Shown here piece after piece: positions 1 through 11,187 of a DNA stretch of 64,000 nucleotides; the first letter of the stretch is position 1; every line of letters starts with the position of its first letter. Source of the stretch: Takakia lepidozioides. Its lineage: Eukaryota > Streptophyta > Takakiopsida > Takakiales > Takakiaceae. The notes beneath the pieces are model-generated. The model did not search any database. It saw only the letters and a list, made by a program, of their open reading frames with translations, and was not told where the DNA came from. The stretch spans positions 43,662,042 to 43,726,041 of the forward strand of contig CM060734.1 in the NCBI GenBank assembly GCA_030704615.1. The letters run 5' to 3'. The translations under genes and the position numbers were made by a program.

Positions 1-1192
1 AGGACATCCCAACCCGTTGGACCTGGATCAAGTGGAGCACTTGGATCACAGGCCAACGAAGGTGTCGGCTCAGGGGGATCAGGCGGGCTGCCTGGATCTG
101 GCTCTGGGGGGACAGGGAGTGTGGGAAGTAGTGCAACTGAAGCTGGGAGTACTGTGAATATCGTGGGGCCAGTAGCAGGGAGTGCTCAAGGGCCACCACT
201 TGGTGAAAGATTCACCACAACAACAACAGGTCCTGAAGGATCAGCACCAGCAAGGGTGCCAGCACCTGTCAGTGGGCAGAAGGTAGGGCCACATATGGCG
301 TTACAACCAACACGGGCAAAACCACCTTTTCCATATATTCAGGAAAAGGGGATCCCGATGTACACATTAGCCAATTTGAGCACATGTGTATAGTGAACAA
401 TGAGAACGGCGATGATGCCAAGATGAGATTGTTTCACTTATAAAGAAAGCCAGTGAATGGTATGCAAGATTCCCTGATAATCATTTCCTAACCTGGAATG
501 GCTTGAGTACAACGTTCCGAAATAGGTTCAGGACCAGTAAAACTGAGGATGAAGTGTATGGGAGTTTACAACAGCTGAAGCAGAAGAAGCATGAAACTGT
601 TGAAGTATATGGAGAAATGAGTTGATGATGAAAAAGTTGGTTGCTATACCAGCACCAGGATTGCAGAAGGCTTGGTTTGTGAATGGACAGAATTGAGCAG
701 TTGGGAATGCTCAGGAAGGAGAAAAGAGATGAAGAGGACTCTGAGGATGAGTCAGAAGAAGAAGAGGAGATGGAGCATAAAAAGAAGAGTAAAAAGAAGG
801 AAAAGATGAAGAGGGAAAATTATGAGAAGAGATTAGAAGAAATCTTGAAAAAGTATGCCACAGAGGCTGCAACACATTGGAGGAAGGGTGTTTGGTGTGC
901 AAAATGCCAGAATGAAGGCCACACCACTACTGAATGCCACATGAAGGAGAAACACTGCACTATCTGTAAAATGGATAACCATTCTACTGAGAATTGTTAC
1001 TACAACAGAAGAACAGCAGTAAGAGAGCCTAGGCAGGTAAGGGTGCATCAAGTGCAACCCCAGCCAAGAAGAAACAATGATCAAGACCACTATGGTAGGA
1101 CAGGTGGTTATAACAATGGCATGGAAGGAGAGGTAATCCAAGAGGGAATTACCAGCCAGGGAATCAGGATTACAGAAATAATCCCAGAATAG
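1..1192 (+). pseudogene. gag (copy A), partial and frameshifted
   Basis: Gag-type capsid and nucleocapsid segment. A Gly/Ser-rich linker (about 1-200) is followed by the capsid-like stretch (about 330-640), broken into several frames compared with copy B. A Glu/Lys-rich region (683-860) precedes two CCHC zinc knuckles of the form C-x2-C-x4-H-x4-C (about 897-1010), which bind RNA in gag proteins. A third knuckle follows in another frame at about 1225. The nucleocapsid frame runs on into the protease block at 1222. Identity as gag rests on the knuckles and on the alignment with copy B. Confidence 0.8.
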
Positions 1193-1221
1193 ACCAAGGG
1201 CGAGGACCCAATGGAGAAGAA

Positions 1222-2604
1222 TTGTGTTACTATTGTAATCAGGCAGGACATCGTAAGGCGGCTTGTCCATTCTGGATCAGACACCAGAATGAGATGAGAG
1301 CTCCTGGGAATGAGGGGCCAGTAGTGGCAGCCCACATGGTTAGGCCATGTATTGTACCGGAAGTGAGTACAATGATAGTAACAAGAAGCAGAGCCAAATT
1401 AGTACCTCCAGTGGAAGATGAAGTTGATGATAATGAAGATGGCAGTGATGTGCCTGAAGATGATGAGGCTTGGAGAGATGAAGAACTGCACAAGGAAGTG
1501 GCGGATACCATACGGGAAATGCAGAAGAGTACTGATATTCCCATGGTAGACTCCTCAGACTCTGAAGGAGAAGAAGAAGTCAGTGAGGAAGAAGGAAAGA
1601 GGGAAGCTGCAGAAGTGCAGGGTAAGGAAGGGACATTGGCTGAAGTGATATGCCAGTCCAAAGTGGAAATTACCATTGGACAGCTATTAGCTGTGGCACC
1701 TTATTGTAGACACAGGCTGTATCAAGCAATCAACAGGATTGCCCATTTGACAGAGAACACAGACCTGAACAACAAGGTGACCAGTTATAATGTGAGGCCA
1801 GAAGGGCAAGAAACAGTCATGGATTTTGATGATTCTATGCCAGTTATCCAGTTGAGAATTGGAAGCACAGAGCTGGCAGATGTACTGATAGATGGAGGCT
1901 CTGGTGTGAATATCATGACAGACCAATTGAGGCAGAAGCTAGGTCTAAACAACATGAACCCAGCCCCATTTACAGTAACCATGGCAGACCAAAGGAGTGT
2001 ACAGCCATTGGGATTGATCAGAGGAGTTAAAATCCAGATTCAAGAGATGATCTTTAAGATCACAGTAACTGTGTTGAAGATGAATGAAGTCCTGGAAGCT
2101 TATTCCTTATTGTTGGGAAGACCATGGCTGAAACAGGCCAAGGTGTCTCATGATTGGAATTCACAGTTACTGACTGTGCAGGATGGGTTGAACAAGATAC
2201 AAACCACTAAGAAATCTGAAAGACTATCTGCTACAAGAAGACCAAGAGGGGTCAGAGAGTATGATTGGAAAGAAGGACTGGATGAGGAACAGGAAGCTAC
2301 TTTGTTCGCTGCACACCCAGAGTGGGAACAGGTTGCAGAGATGCAATTAGAAGGCCTGAGTTGTTTAAAAAGTATCTACTGTGGTGCAGTGACAACAACC
2401 CCAATTGAGGAGGAAATAAATAGTTACCCACCACATTTTTATGAGGAAAGGGAAGGAGAGATTGATATCCTAGAGGAACCAGCCACTGTAAGTCTACAGG
2501 ATGAAATAGTAACTGGTTGGACAATCACAGCTGATGAGCAGGTGAGGGAAGTGAATGTGGGAACTGAGAAGGAACCAAGGATGGTGAAGGTAGGGCGGAT
2601 CTAG
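1222..2604 (+). pseudogene. gag C-terminus and aspartic protease (copy A)
   Basis: An open frame that begins upstream of 1222 (there is no good ATG; it is part of a polyprotein). It starts with a zinc knuckle (CYYCNQAGHRKAAC), passes through an acidic linker rich in Glu and Asp (about 1400-1640), then a retropepsin-like domain. The catalytic loop reads LIDGGSGVNIM at about 1888-1920 and the domain ends with LLLGRPWL at about 2110, a signature of Gypsy proteases. The loop has DGGS rather than D-S/T-G, as in some plant Gypsy lineages. The frame ends with TAG at 2604 just before the RT block, so pol is reached only through a frame change. Confidence 0.8.
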
Positions 2605-3350
2605 AGCCAGAATTCTTTGAGGAAGCAAAGAGTCTGTTCATTAAATACAGAGATGTATTTGCTTGGAGCTATGAGGATCTGAAGGGGATACCACCTGAGA
2701 TCTGTCAACATAAGATTGAACTGGAACCAGGATCAATACCAGTTAAACAGGCGAGATACAGGATGAATCCCAACTATGCAGAGAAGGTTGGAGAAGAGAT
2801 CAAAAAGTTGGCTGAAGCTAAATTTATATACCCGATAGAGTACACAACTTGGTTGTCACCCATTGTGATAGTCCCCAAGAAAAATGGCAAACTAAGAGTT
2901 TGTGTGAACTACAAGAAGCTGAATGCTTGTACGAGGAAGGATCATTTTCCTCTACCATTCACAGAAGCAGTATTGGACACTGTGGCAGGCCATGAATGTA
3001 TTCATTCATGGATGGCTTCAGTGGTTATAATCAAGTGCAGGTGGCAGAGGAAGATCAAGGAAAAACAGCTTTCATCACAGACTGGGGTGCTTATGCATAC
3101 AAAGTCATGCCTTTTGGACTTTGTAATGCACCAGCAACTTTCCAGAGAGTTATAAGTGAATCTTTTCAGGAGTACCTTGATGATTTCATGCAGGTGTTCT
3201 TGGATGATTTCAGTGTGTATAGCTCTAAGAGTGAGCACTTGCATAAATTGGAGTTGTGCTTGGCCAGATGCAGGATGAGAGGTCTGGGCCTGAATCCAGA
3301 GAAATGTACTTTCTGTGTGAACTCAGGGGTACTTATTTGGGACACATAGT
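2605..3350 (+). pseudogene. Reverse transcriptase (copy A)
   Basis: RNA-directed DNA polymerase domain of Gypsy pol. Conserved pieces are IVIVPKKNGKLRVCVNYKKLN (about 2858-2925), FMDGFSGYNQVQ, VMPFGLCNAPATFQR, and the catalytic box FLDDFSVYS at about 3197. The frame changes near 2995, between the N-terminal and palm parts, and ends in a stop at about 3349. The two catalytic Asp residues of motif C are intact; the enzyme is lost through frameshifts. Confidence 0.85.
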
Positions 3351-4056
3351 GTGTAAAAATGGACTTCTAGTGGATCCCAAAAAAGACGGAGGCCATTAAA
3401 GCCTCCCCACCTCCTGTAAATGCTAAGAGTCTAAGGAGATTCCTGGGGCAAACCAGCTACTACAGAAGATTTGTCAGACGGTATCCATAGATGGCAGCAC
3501 CTTTGAGCAAACTTAAAAAAAAAGACGCAGTGTTTGCATGGACAGATGAATGTCAACAGGCTTTTGAGGAACTGACATTGTCAATGACAACTACACCTGT
3601 ATTGATTAATCCTCACTGGCAGGAAATGTTCCATGTTCACTGTGATGCTTCAGGAGAAGCATTGGGAGCGGTGCTAGCCCAAAATGTTACAGGAAGGATA
3701 GATTCACTGTGTACTATGCTAGCCGATTAATGAACAATGCTGAAAGAAATTATAGCACAACAGAAAGAGAAGCATTGGCAATGATCTATGCAGTGAAGAA
3801 ATTCAGGCATTACCTGTTGGGTAAAAAGTTTATGTTCTATGTGGATTCACCAAGCTTTGATATACTTGGTAAAACAAACCTCTGATAAGCGGAAGAATAG
3901 CAAGATGGTTGATAATCTTACACGAATTTGAGTTTGAGGTTGTTTACAAGCCTGGGAGGCTGCATCTTGTGGCGGGACCACTTGTCACGGTTATCAACAG
4001 GAACCAGCCACAGGAGTAGATGATCAATTACCAGATGCGAGCTTATTTGCCAGGAG
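3351..4056 (+). pseudogene. RNase H and connection region (copy A)
   Basis: Follows the RT. The stretch from about 3491 holds the Gypsy connection (APLSKLKKKDAVFAW) and the start of RNase H (HCDASGEALGAVLAQ), where the first catalytic Asp is present. The ERNYSTTEREALAMIYAVKKFRHYLLG segment (about 3745-3825) contains the catalytic Glu. The following region has two consecutive stops and frame changes up to 4050. Copy B carries the same domain in slightly better shape. Confidence 0.8.
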
Positions 4057-5448
4057 GTGCAGGGAAGTGCAGATGATTGGTTAGATTGGCAATGGCCAAT
4101 CAGATACTATCTTACTCATGGTCAATGTCCACCAAGTTATGGGAAGGAGCAGAGAAAGAGAATTGCTATCAAGGCTTTACCTTACACTATGGTAGGAAGC
4201 AGAATGTATAAGCTAGGACCAGATGGAGTGCTGAAGCGATGCTTATACCACCATGAAGTTGATAAAGTTTTGGAAGAAGTTCATAAAGGAGTGGCAGGGG
4301 GCCATTTTGGAGAAGAGACTACCAGTAGGAAGATACTACTTGCCGGTTACTGGTGGCCTACCTTGTTCAAAGATGTGCACAAGTATTGTAAAACTTGTGA
4401 TGAGTGTCAGAGGCTAGGACCATTGCAGAGGTCTGGGAAGATGGCTTTGCATCCTACAATGCCTACTGAACAATTTCAGAAATGGGGACTGGACTTTGTT
4501 GGACCAATAAACCCACCAGCCAAGAATACACAGAACAAGTATATAATCACAGCTACTGATTATACTACGAAGTGGGTGGAAGCTAAAGCTCTGAGGGACA
4601 ACACAGCTAAGTCCACAGCCAGGTTCCTGTATGAGAACATACTTACACGGTTTGGCTGTCCCCTGGAATTTATCAGTGATCAGGGAAGTCACTTCATCAA
4701 TGAGACCATAGAACTCTTGACTAAGGAGTTCATGATTGTGCATAGGAAAAGTACAACCTATTACCCACAAGGTAATGGACAGGCAGAGGCTACCAACAAA
4801 ATACTATGTACCATCTTGGCTAAAATAGTCAATGCAAACAGAACAGACTGGGATACAAAGCTACTGACAGCTTTGTGGTCATACAGGACTTCATATAAAG
4901 TATACACCATTCCAATTAGTTTATGGTATGGAAGCTTTACTTCCAGTGGAGTTTTTATTACCTACTATGAGAACTGAATGGGGAAGAAGAATGGAATTGG
5001 AAGATTCAATTAAGGTCAGGAAACATGAATTATACCATATGGGGAAGTACGAGCTGATGCAGCTGACAACATGACGAGAATACAGATGAAAAGGAAGGAT
5101 CAGTTTGATGAAGGGAAGTTGAAGACTTTCAAAACAGGAGATTTGGTTTTGTGGTTGCAGAAGAAGGGAAAGATTAAGGCTTCTAAGCTGCCATGGAAGG
5201 GACCTTATGTCATACAAAAGATGTATGATAACAACACGGCCATGTTACAAACCATTAATAAAGAAATGCTGGGCAGGGTCAATGCCAACAAGTTGAAAGG
5301 ATACAGTGGTATCCATGACAAGCCATTGAGGCACGATTTGCATATAGAACCACAGGAGCAAATACAGGCTGTTCCAGTAACACCAACGGAGCATAGAATA
5401 CTTGTCGTTAAACCGGTGAGGAGCGGAAAACACAAATGTTTTAAATAG
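4057..5448 (+). pseudogene. Integrase (copy A)
   Basis: Gypsy integrase. The zinc-binding HHCC domain is visible (H-x-H region about 4250-4310, CKTCDEC at about 4393). The DDE core has GLDFVGP (about 4489), FISDQGSHF (about 4669) and GQAEATNK (about 4777), so all three acidic residues remain. The core frame ends at 4977 after a small deletion relative to copy B. The C-terminal part resumes at 5071-5448 with a KTGDLVLWLQKKGK segment, resembling the C-terminal DNA-binding module. Confidence 0.85.
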
Positions 5449-5612
5449 CTCACAGCCCAACACCACACAGATCACAGCCCAACACAGGGTCACACAGCCC
5501 ATCACAGCCCAACACAGGGTCACAATCACAGCCCAGCACAGTGTCACACAGTCGCGCACAGCCTAGCACAGGGTGGCACAGCCTGTCACAGCCTCACACA
5601 GCCAATCAGAAT
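5448..5612 (+). repeat. CACAGC-rich short tandem array after pol (copy A)
   Basis: About 165 bp built from degenerate 10-12-bp units such as TCACAGCCCAACACAGGG. The same kind of array is present after pol in copy B (17919-18125) and inside the LTRs of B and A, so it is a family feature. Confidence 0.85.
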
Positions 5613-5639
5613 TACACAGTCCATAGGATTAGTGACAGG

Positions 5640-8080
5640 TGGACGAAGGATAACATCAGGGAAATGGCCGGCGGAAGAAAGGGCGGAAGTCAGTTTAAAA
5701 AGTGGACGCGTGGAAGTCAGGCCGTGACGCACAGCTGAGAAGGAGCTGCAAGAACAAGTGTCATAAAGAAAAAGGACAGGAGTGGCCGTCAAAGTACCTA
5801 CCTACTACGTCAAAGAGGATGGATGGCGGGCCCATTAATGCATACGAAAAAAGGGTAACGGAATATACGGCGAGTACAGAAAAACGAATTTCTTGTCACG
5901 TGTGTTATCCTAGTGGACAGGCCAGCAGGGAAAATCCACTAAAGAAAATTAATTCTAAAATCCAGTCACAGCGGTTACAGCCAATCATGAAGCAGGAGCA
6001 ACTTCAAGAAAGTGAAAAGGTTCTGAGCGCAAGAGTCGGCGTCGTTCAAGTAACGGGCGTCTCGACGGGACAGACAATCAATGCGATAGTTTTGAAGCTA
6101 TGAGGGAACTAGCAGATTATACGCTCGCGATACTACTCACGCAGTGGCGAGGAAACAGAACAACAGAGAGTAACTTTTCTCTTGATCAATGCTTGCAAGC
6201 CCCGCAGGTTTACAGGACACTACCCATAGCATTTTGTGGCAATCATACGTTTGTGCTTTGTGCTCTGCAGGCATTACTTCAGTTGTTACAGCCACAGCCT
6301 TACGGTTTCTCTAAAATGAAGAGAGTAAGAGGGATGGAGGACATCAAGGTGAAAAGCACCACAATCCTGCAGAAACAGACGATTGCGACGCCATACGCGG
6401 TGAAGTTACTGAAGGAACTGCGATTACAAGGATTGCAAAACAAGGATTGGACATTGCACCATCGGAAGTACATGTTAGAATTCTTGCAGAACTTTGACCC
6501 AAAGACAGGAGCCACAATGGTGAAGGGAGTTGAATTAGAACTTACTCCCTTATACCTACAGCAACTGTTTTCATTGCCAGCAGGTCAGGTTCATGTGGAC
6601 GAGCACAGGGCTAGATTGCAGATGAAATTTGTTTGAAGAAGGGAGTTTCTTTAAAACTCAAGGCTATGCTTGTACCAAAGCGGTGTACCCAGGGCTCAGG
6701 GAAGTAGGCCAGATATTGAACGTTCTGTTTGCCATGAAACAGAACCAGCAGTATTTATACTCAAAGGCCTGAGAGGAGAAGAGGTAGCATGGGAGAACAT
6801 CATGTACAACGGACTGGTAGAGGAGATGAAAAGATTGCAGGGAACTGCCGCTAAATCTCCTATCATAGTATCTGGGCCAGTCATTGCACAAATCATCCTA
6901 GACTCATGCGTACTTGATGCGAGAGAAAGGAAGGAAATGGGAGTGTTTGAAATAACAACCACTACCATAGAAGAGCAAGGTTCTTCACAGGGTGAAGGGG
7001 GATTGGCAGAGCATCAACAGCCCAAAAGACAGAGGAAAGGGATCACGTTGGAAGCCGAACCATTGGCTACAAGGCAGCCGGAGGAAGAAGTTACTCAAGC
7101 TCTTGTGCAGGAGAGGGTACAGCAGCATAGAGATCAAGGGTTACAAACAGCACAACCTGTGGAGAGGGAACAGGAAGTCAATTCAGTATCACAGCCATCA
7201 CAGCCAGGTGAACGGTTTGCCAGAGAGTTACCACAAGTGGTCCATGCGGTTCCTCCACAAATAATAGATTTGGAAACAGAAGGGTTAGATATTCCAACTA
7301 CAGAGCAAGTGGTGGCAGAGATTGAGACGAGGTGATTCTCTCTATGAAGACTCTAGTTTGCTCAGAAAAGAGAGTGGGAGCCAGAGGTCCAAAATCTGTC
7401 CAGTGAACTTCCTGATGTGCAGGTAATACCCCCACCAGCGCCACAAGTTCCAGAAGAGAAGAAACATCAGGACACAGCAGCATCTGGGACAAATGAGGAA
7501 GTTGAGAAGGAGGATCTGGGGAGCAGTGGCCTGAGTGGTTTGTGAGGCATCATCCTATGGATGAGGGGGGGTGAACAGCAGATGTTAACCATGATGGGCC
7601 TCAGCAGGCTATGCTGATGAAACTCCATAGCCGAACCCTCAATTTGTTGGGAACTTACATGAAGTCACATGTTCCAGTGACTTAGTTGGAAGTTCTAAGG
7701 AGGAACTCAGAAGAGAGTTCAAAAATCGGTTGGCAACCGAGTGTGTTAACAAAGTTGAGATGGAAGTGCATCTGCAGTTGCAACAGGAGTTGAGGGCAAC
7801 AAAGGATGCTCTGCAATTTGCTAAGCAACAACTGATTGAGGGGGGTCTGGAGCAAGACCATCTGCACGAGATACACAAGCAGCAATTATTCCAATTGCAG
7901 AACAAGCATGAGGATAAGATGCAAGGACTAAAGGAACAACATGCAGAGTTGGAGGTAGTACATCAAAGGATGACGGTGCAATGTGCCACCCTCACAAATG
8001 TTCTAGAGCAAGCCACAACAGAAGCCAACCAGCAGAGGGAGCGATGTGTAAGGGCAGAAACGGAGGTAGTGGAGCTATAG
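5640..8080 (+). pseudogene. Third ORF (ORF3) of the A/B family, 5' part, copy A
   Basis: A long coding block between integrase and 3' LTR, where env-like or accessory genes lie in some plant Gypsy elements. A basic leader (5700-6100) precedes an ATG at 6100 that matches the ATG at 18580 in copy B. The conserved part (6100-6630) is predicted globular, with a TPLYLQQLFSLPAGQVHV segment. Later parts are Gln/Glu-rich (6970-7500), and 7730-8080 is a coiled coil with heptad-spaced Leu. Stops and frameshifts occur near 6634, 7333 and 7540. It is interrupted at 8080 by element X and continues at 30618. I see no signal peptide or membrane anchor, so an envelope role is unsupported; the function is unknown. 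Confidence 0.65.
8075..8080. repeat. Target-site duplication of element X, left copy
   Basis: CTATAG lies directly before the TGTGAA end of element X. CTACAG lies directly after the TTCACA end at 30617. One mismatch in six. Confidence 0.6.
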
Positions 8081-10209
8081 TGTGAAAAGAAGGGGCGTGA
8101 ATCCCCTTCTGTGCAAGTCTAGTTGTGCTCCTCCCCAGGTCAATCGGAGGGAAGGAAAGGAGCTCTCCTCTCAGTGATCCAACCATCGTCACTCGGTGTG
8201 GGTTTCCTTCAGGTCCTTCATGATCAGAGTTCACACAATCCTCATACACGCCGCAATGGAAGAGAAGACATGGATGGGGAGTCTGTATTGTTTTCACCCG
8301 TGGTTCTACTTCTACACGACATCCTCTCCTGGTACACTGCAACCAGCCATGTTACCATGCTGTCTCAGTGATGCAACCAGCCCTACGTCAGTGATGACCA
8401 CTGCCCTTGTGGGCAGCTCCCTGGTCAGCAACACGTGGAAGCCCCTTTGTAATACAGATCACGATTTAGAAGGAGGCAACTCAGATCTGCCATGAGTTGC
8501 AGGACCAACAGTTTGGCCCTTCATGGGTTCATGCTTTCTTTATCTTTACCTCCCCAATCATCCAACTCCTCACCATCCCCCTCTTGCTGGTCAGCTCTCT
8601 CCCTTATGTCCTTTTCTCTCTCCCTCTCTCTTTCTTTCAGGGTGAGTAGGTTCCTCACTCTTTCCACTGTAGCATGTCTATGATGCAATGCAATGCGCAT
8701 TCAGCCAAGCATCCAGTGCACCAGCATTGGAATCAACCTTGGTCACACAAGATATAATCAGCCCTTTTATCAGTCCCTCTCTTGCCAATGACAACTGCTT
8801 CACACTCACTTTTCCCAGGTGTAGCCATTTGCCCCAAGACAGCTCTCAACCCTTCTACAGGTCTCAATTTACACACCCTGACAGCTCTCTTTTCCCATCA
8901 ACTGTGAACCTCAGTGGTTCACATGCTGAGAGCACTCTGAGAATCAGATCCAAACCCAAACAGATGTTGGTTTTCTGCCCCATCCACATCATCCCTTCTT
9001 GTTGTTTCCAAACAGTTCTATCTAACCCTCACTGGTTTCCTCTACCTATAAGCTAGTTCCACATGACTGCAATGTGTCAACATCCCAGGCTAGATTGTTT
9101 TGTACAACTCATGACGCGTGATGAAAACAAAGAAAGAACAAGAATACAAACAACAACAACCATTCTGTTCCCAGCAACGAGTCAACCCTGTTTCATTCAT
9201 TTTTCTACTGTACAATGTAACAGCAGGGTGCATCCATCTCCAGTCCAATCCTGGTTTGAAGTCCAGTGTCTTCATTCCATTTCCAAAGCTATTTTTCTTC
9301 CTCACATGTCACTGTCTCTTTACACATACAAGAGACAGTCCAAACTTCACAAAGCGATTTCTAAGTCACCAAAAGGGGGGGGGGGGTGGTACCACTCTTC
9401 GAACTTATCTGGTCTTATACTCATGAAGCGGTGGGTCTGCCTGTCCAAGAAGGCACCTTGTCATCTCCCTCGTCCAGCCATTTCGACGTTTCTTCTTATC
9501 GTGATTCCAGTCCTCATTAAGGCATGACGGCTCTGCTTCAGCTGCTGCACATCCTTGTGCTGCCAACCTCTACCCTATCCTTCTACATGTGCATTTCTTC
9601 CCTATGAAGTGATCTGGTCCTACAGCCTTTAAGACAGAGAGTAGATACAAAACTTAATTATAATAGCTTAAGCACCATACACATCAGAAGGTGGCACCGC
9701 TTCCTCTTGCACAGAAATGCCAAGCCAGATCCCTTAACGTCGCTCTTTAAGACAAGCTGATTCCCTTTGCGCAGGTGGAACTTCCTAAGAATGCCACTGT
9801 ACTGCCAACACCACTTGCGGCAGCTGCGAAAAAAAGATGCTTACTCTCTTCCCTTACAAAGTGATCTTGTCCTAAAGCTCAAAAACAGACAGCAGCTACA
9901 AGATTTGATCACGGACAACTGAGGCGTTATACACACCAGCCTGCAGTTCTCATACCCAACACCTGCTGAGAGCTCCATCTCCTCATTAATGTGCTCATCA
10001 AGACAATGGCGACAGCATGGTGCACCGCCCTTATCACAAACCTGATCCCTCAGGGTTTGATTCATTGCTTACGAAGAAGGGCGCACCGCTTCTTCTTGCA
10101 CAGAAAGCAAACGGGAGGAGCTCTTAACGTTTCTCTTAAAAGCAAGCTGATACCCTTTGCGTAGGTGGAACTTTCTCAGATATCCTGTGCTGCCAACACC
10201 ACAGCAGCA
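8081..10209 (-). repeat. LTR of element X, left copy (truncated)
   Basis: More than 2.1 kb that matches 28233-30330 closely, with scattered single-base indels. It begins TGTGAA at the insertion point in copy A and is cut at about 10209, where the 5' LTR of copy B starts. It holds a 12-G run near 9375 and internally repeated modules at about 9600-10200. The LTR is assigned to the - strand because the PBS and gag of X read leftward from the other copy. I find no coding region here. The missing end of about 290 bp is not seen elsewhere on this side. Confidence 0.85.
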
Positions 10210-10333
10210 GGGTTAGAGGACTGTAGGGGACTTAGACACTTATACGGGATCTGTAGGGTACCCTTATTTTTGCACAGACTGAGACCAACAGGAGCTTTTA
10301 GGGGTGACAGCAGCGCACTGTAGAGGGGTGTTA

Positions 10334-10540
10334 CACAGTCAACACAGCCCGTCACAGTCGTCAACAGCCCACACAGCCAACACAGCCGTCACTTGTCGTC
10401 CACAAGCCCACCAGCCAACACAAGCCCCGTCACAGTCGTCACAGCCCCACACAGCCAACACAGCCAAACACAGTCGCACAGCCAGTCACAGCCCGTCACA
10501 GTTTCACACAGCGAGTCACAGCTTGACACAGCTGTCACGA
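10334..10540 (+). repeat. CACAGC-rich array in the LTR of copy B
   Basis: About 205 bp of degenerate units such as CCCGTCACAGTCGTC and CACACAGCCAACACAGCC. It is the LTR counterpart of the post-pol array; the sequences are similar in motif but not collinear. Confidence 0.8.
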
Positions 10541-10658
10541 TCATAGGGAACGAAAAGAGACAGGGAACGACTGTGGGGAACAACACCTGCGAAGGGAACA
10601 TGTTAGTTCACAGACGGACGGTTAAGGGAGGGAAAACGGTTAGAACTGGGATAGGAAG

Positions 10659-10668
10659 ATATAAAGGA
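10659..10668 (+). promoter_or_regulatory. TATA-like box in the LTR of copy B
   Basis: GATATAAAGG lies about 500 bp before the LTR end, a plausible U3/R position for the element promoter. The A LTR has the weaker GGAGATAAAG at the same place. This is motif evidence only. Confidence 0.35.
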
Positions 10669-11169
10669 AAAACGGGGAATTGAGGGGATGATATTCGGAG
10701 GAGGACTTCTTAATCAGTGGGGCGGAGGATCAGAGGAAAAGCTGGAGAGCACGGTAAAGGAGGAAAGAGGATTAGTAGATGTTTGTTATATGCAAAGCGT
10801 GTAGTGATATTGTAGAGCAGATTAGAGACGAGACATAATGGCTTCGGCCTGATACCTGATAAATCATAATCTGATACTTACACGATACAATCACACTGTG
10901 TAGATGTAGAGAGATCTGAGTGAAGCTGTGGAATGAATGGATGAGTGAAGAAAACCGATAGATTGATGAAGCAAATACATACTTAATTATCAATGGTAAG
11001 GTAGCAAATGAATCGAAAAGGGAACAAATAGGAAACACCCCCATGATACACTAGCTGTAGGTCATGACTGATTGTTCGCGTGGCTAAGTACTTAGAGATT
11101 TCCAACTCTTCTATCTTGGAGTTCCGCCTCGGATAGCGAAGGGATGGGTGAGTAAAAAGCCGCGCGAAT

Positions 11170-11187
11170 TTGGCGACCATACTGGGG
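11170..11187 (+). promoter_or_regulatory. Primer-binding site of copy B
   Basis: TTGGCGACCATACTGGGG directly follows the LTR. Its TTGGCG start and GGGG end resemble the PBS region of Athila/Tat-type plant Gypsy elements. The priming tRNA was not determined. Confidence 0.55.

Larger units (their letters stand above)
1..8080 (+). mobile_element. Ty3/Gypsy element copy A, left segment
   Basis: This is the interior of an LTR retrotransposon: gag C-terminal half, protease, RT, RNase H, integrase, then a post-pol third ORF. Base 1 aligns with about 12316 in copy B, so the 5' LTR and the gag N-terminus lie roughly 2 kb left of the window. The segment stops at 8080, where element X is inserted; the rest of A resumes at 30618 and ends in an LTR at 33266. 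Nearly every coding block carries frameshifts or stops, so the copy is not autonomous. Order PR-RT-RH-INT assigns it to Ty3/Gypsy. Confidence 0.9.
10210..11169 (+). repeat. 5' LTR of Gypsy copy B
   Basis: Aligns along its length with the 3' LTR of copy A (32442-33266). Both share the TTAGaGG start, the GGGGACTTAG block, a CACAGC-rich array, the GGGAACGACTGTGGGGAACAAC block, and a shared end (GGGATGGGTGAGTAAA then GCCGCGCGA). It is followed at once by a primer-binding-type sequence and gag. It abuts the X LTR, so B inserted into X. The expected terminal TG and CA are eroded in this copy. Confidence 0.85.

Noticed and set aside
6100-8080. Calling the third ORF an envelope gene
   Set aside because: Its position fits, but no signal peptide, cleavage site or membrane segment is visible; coiled coils dominate.
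8123-9527. Open frames inside the LTR of element X (also at 28270-29659)
   Set aside because: They are broken by indels between the two LTR copies and show no domains.
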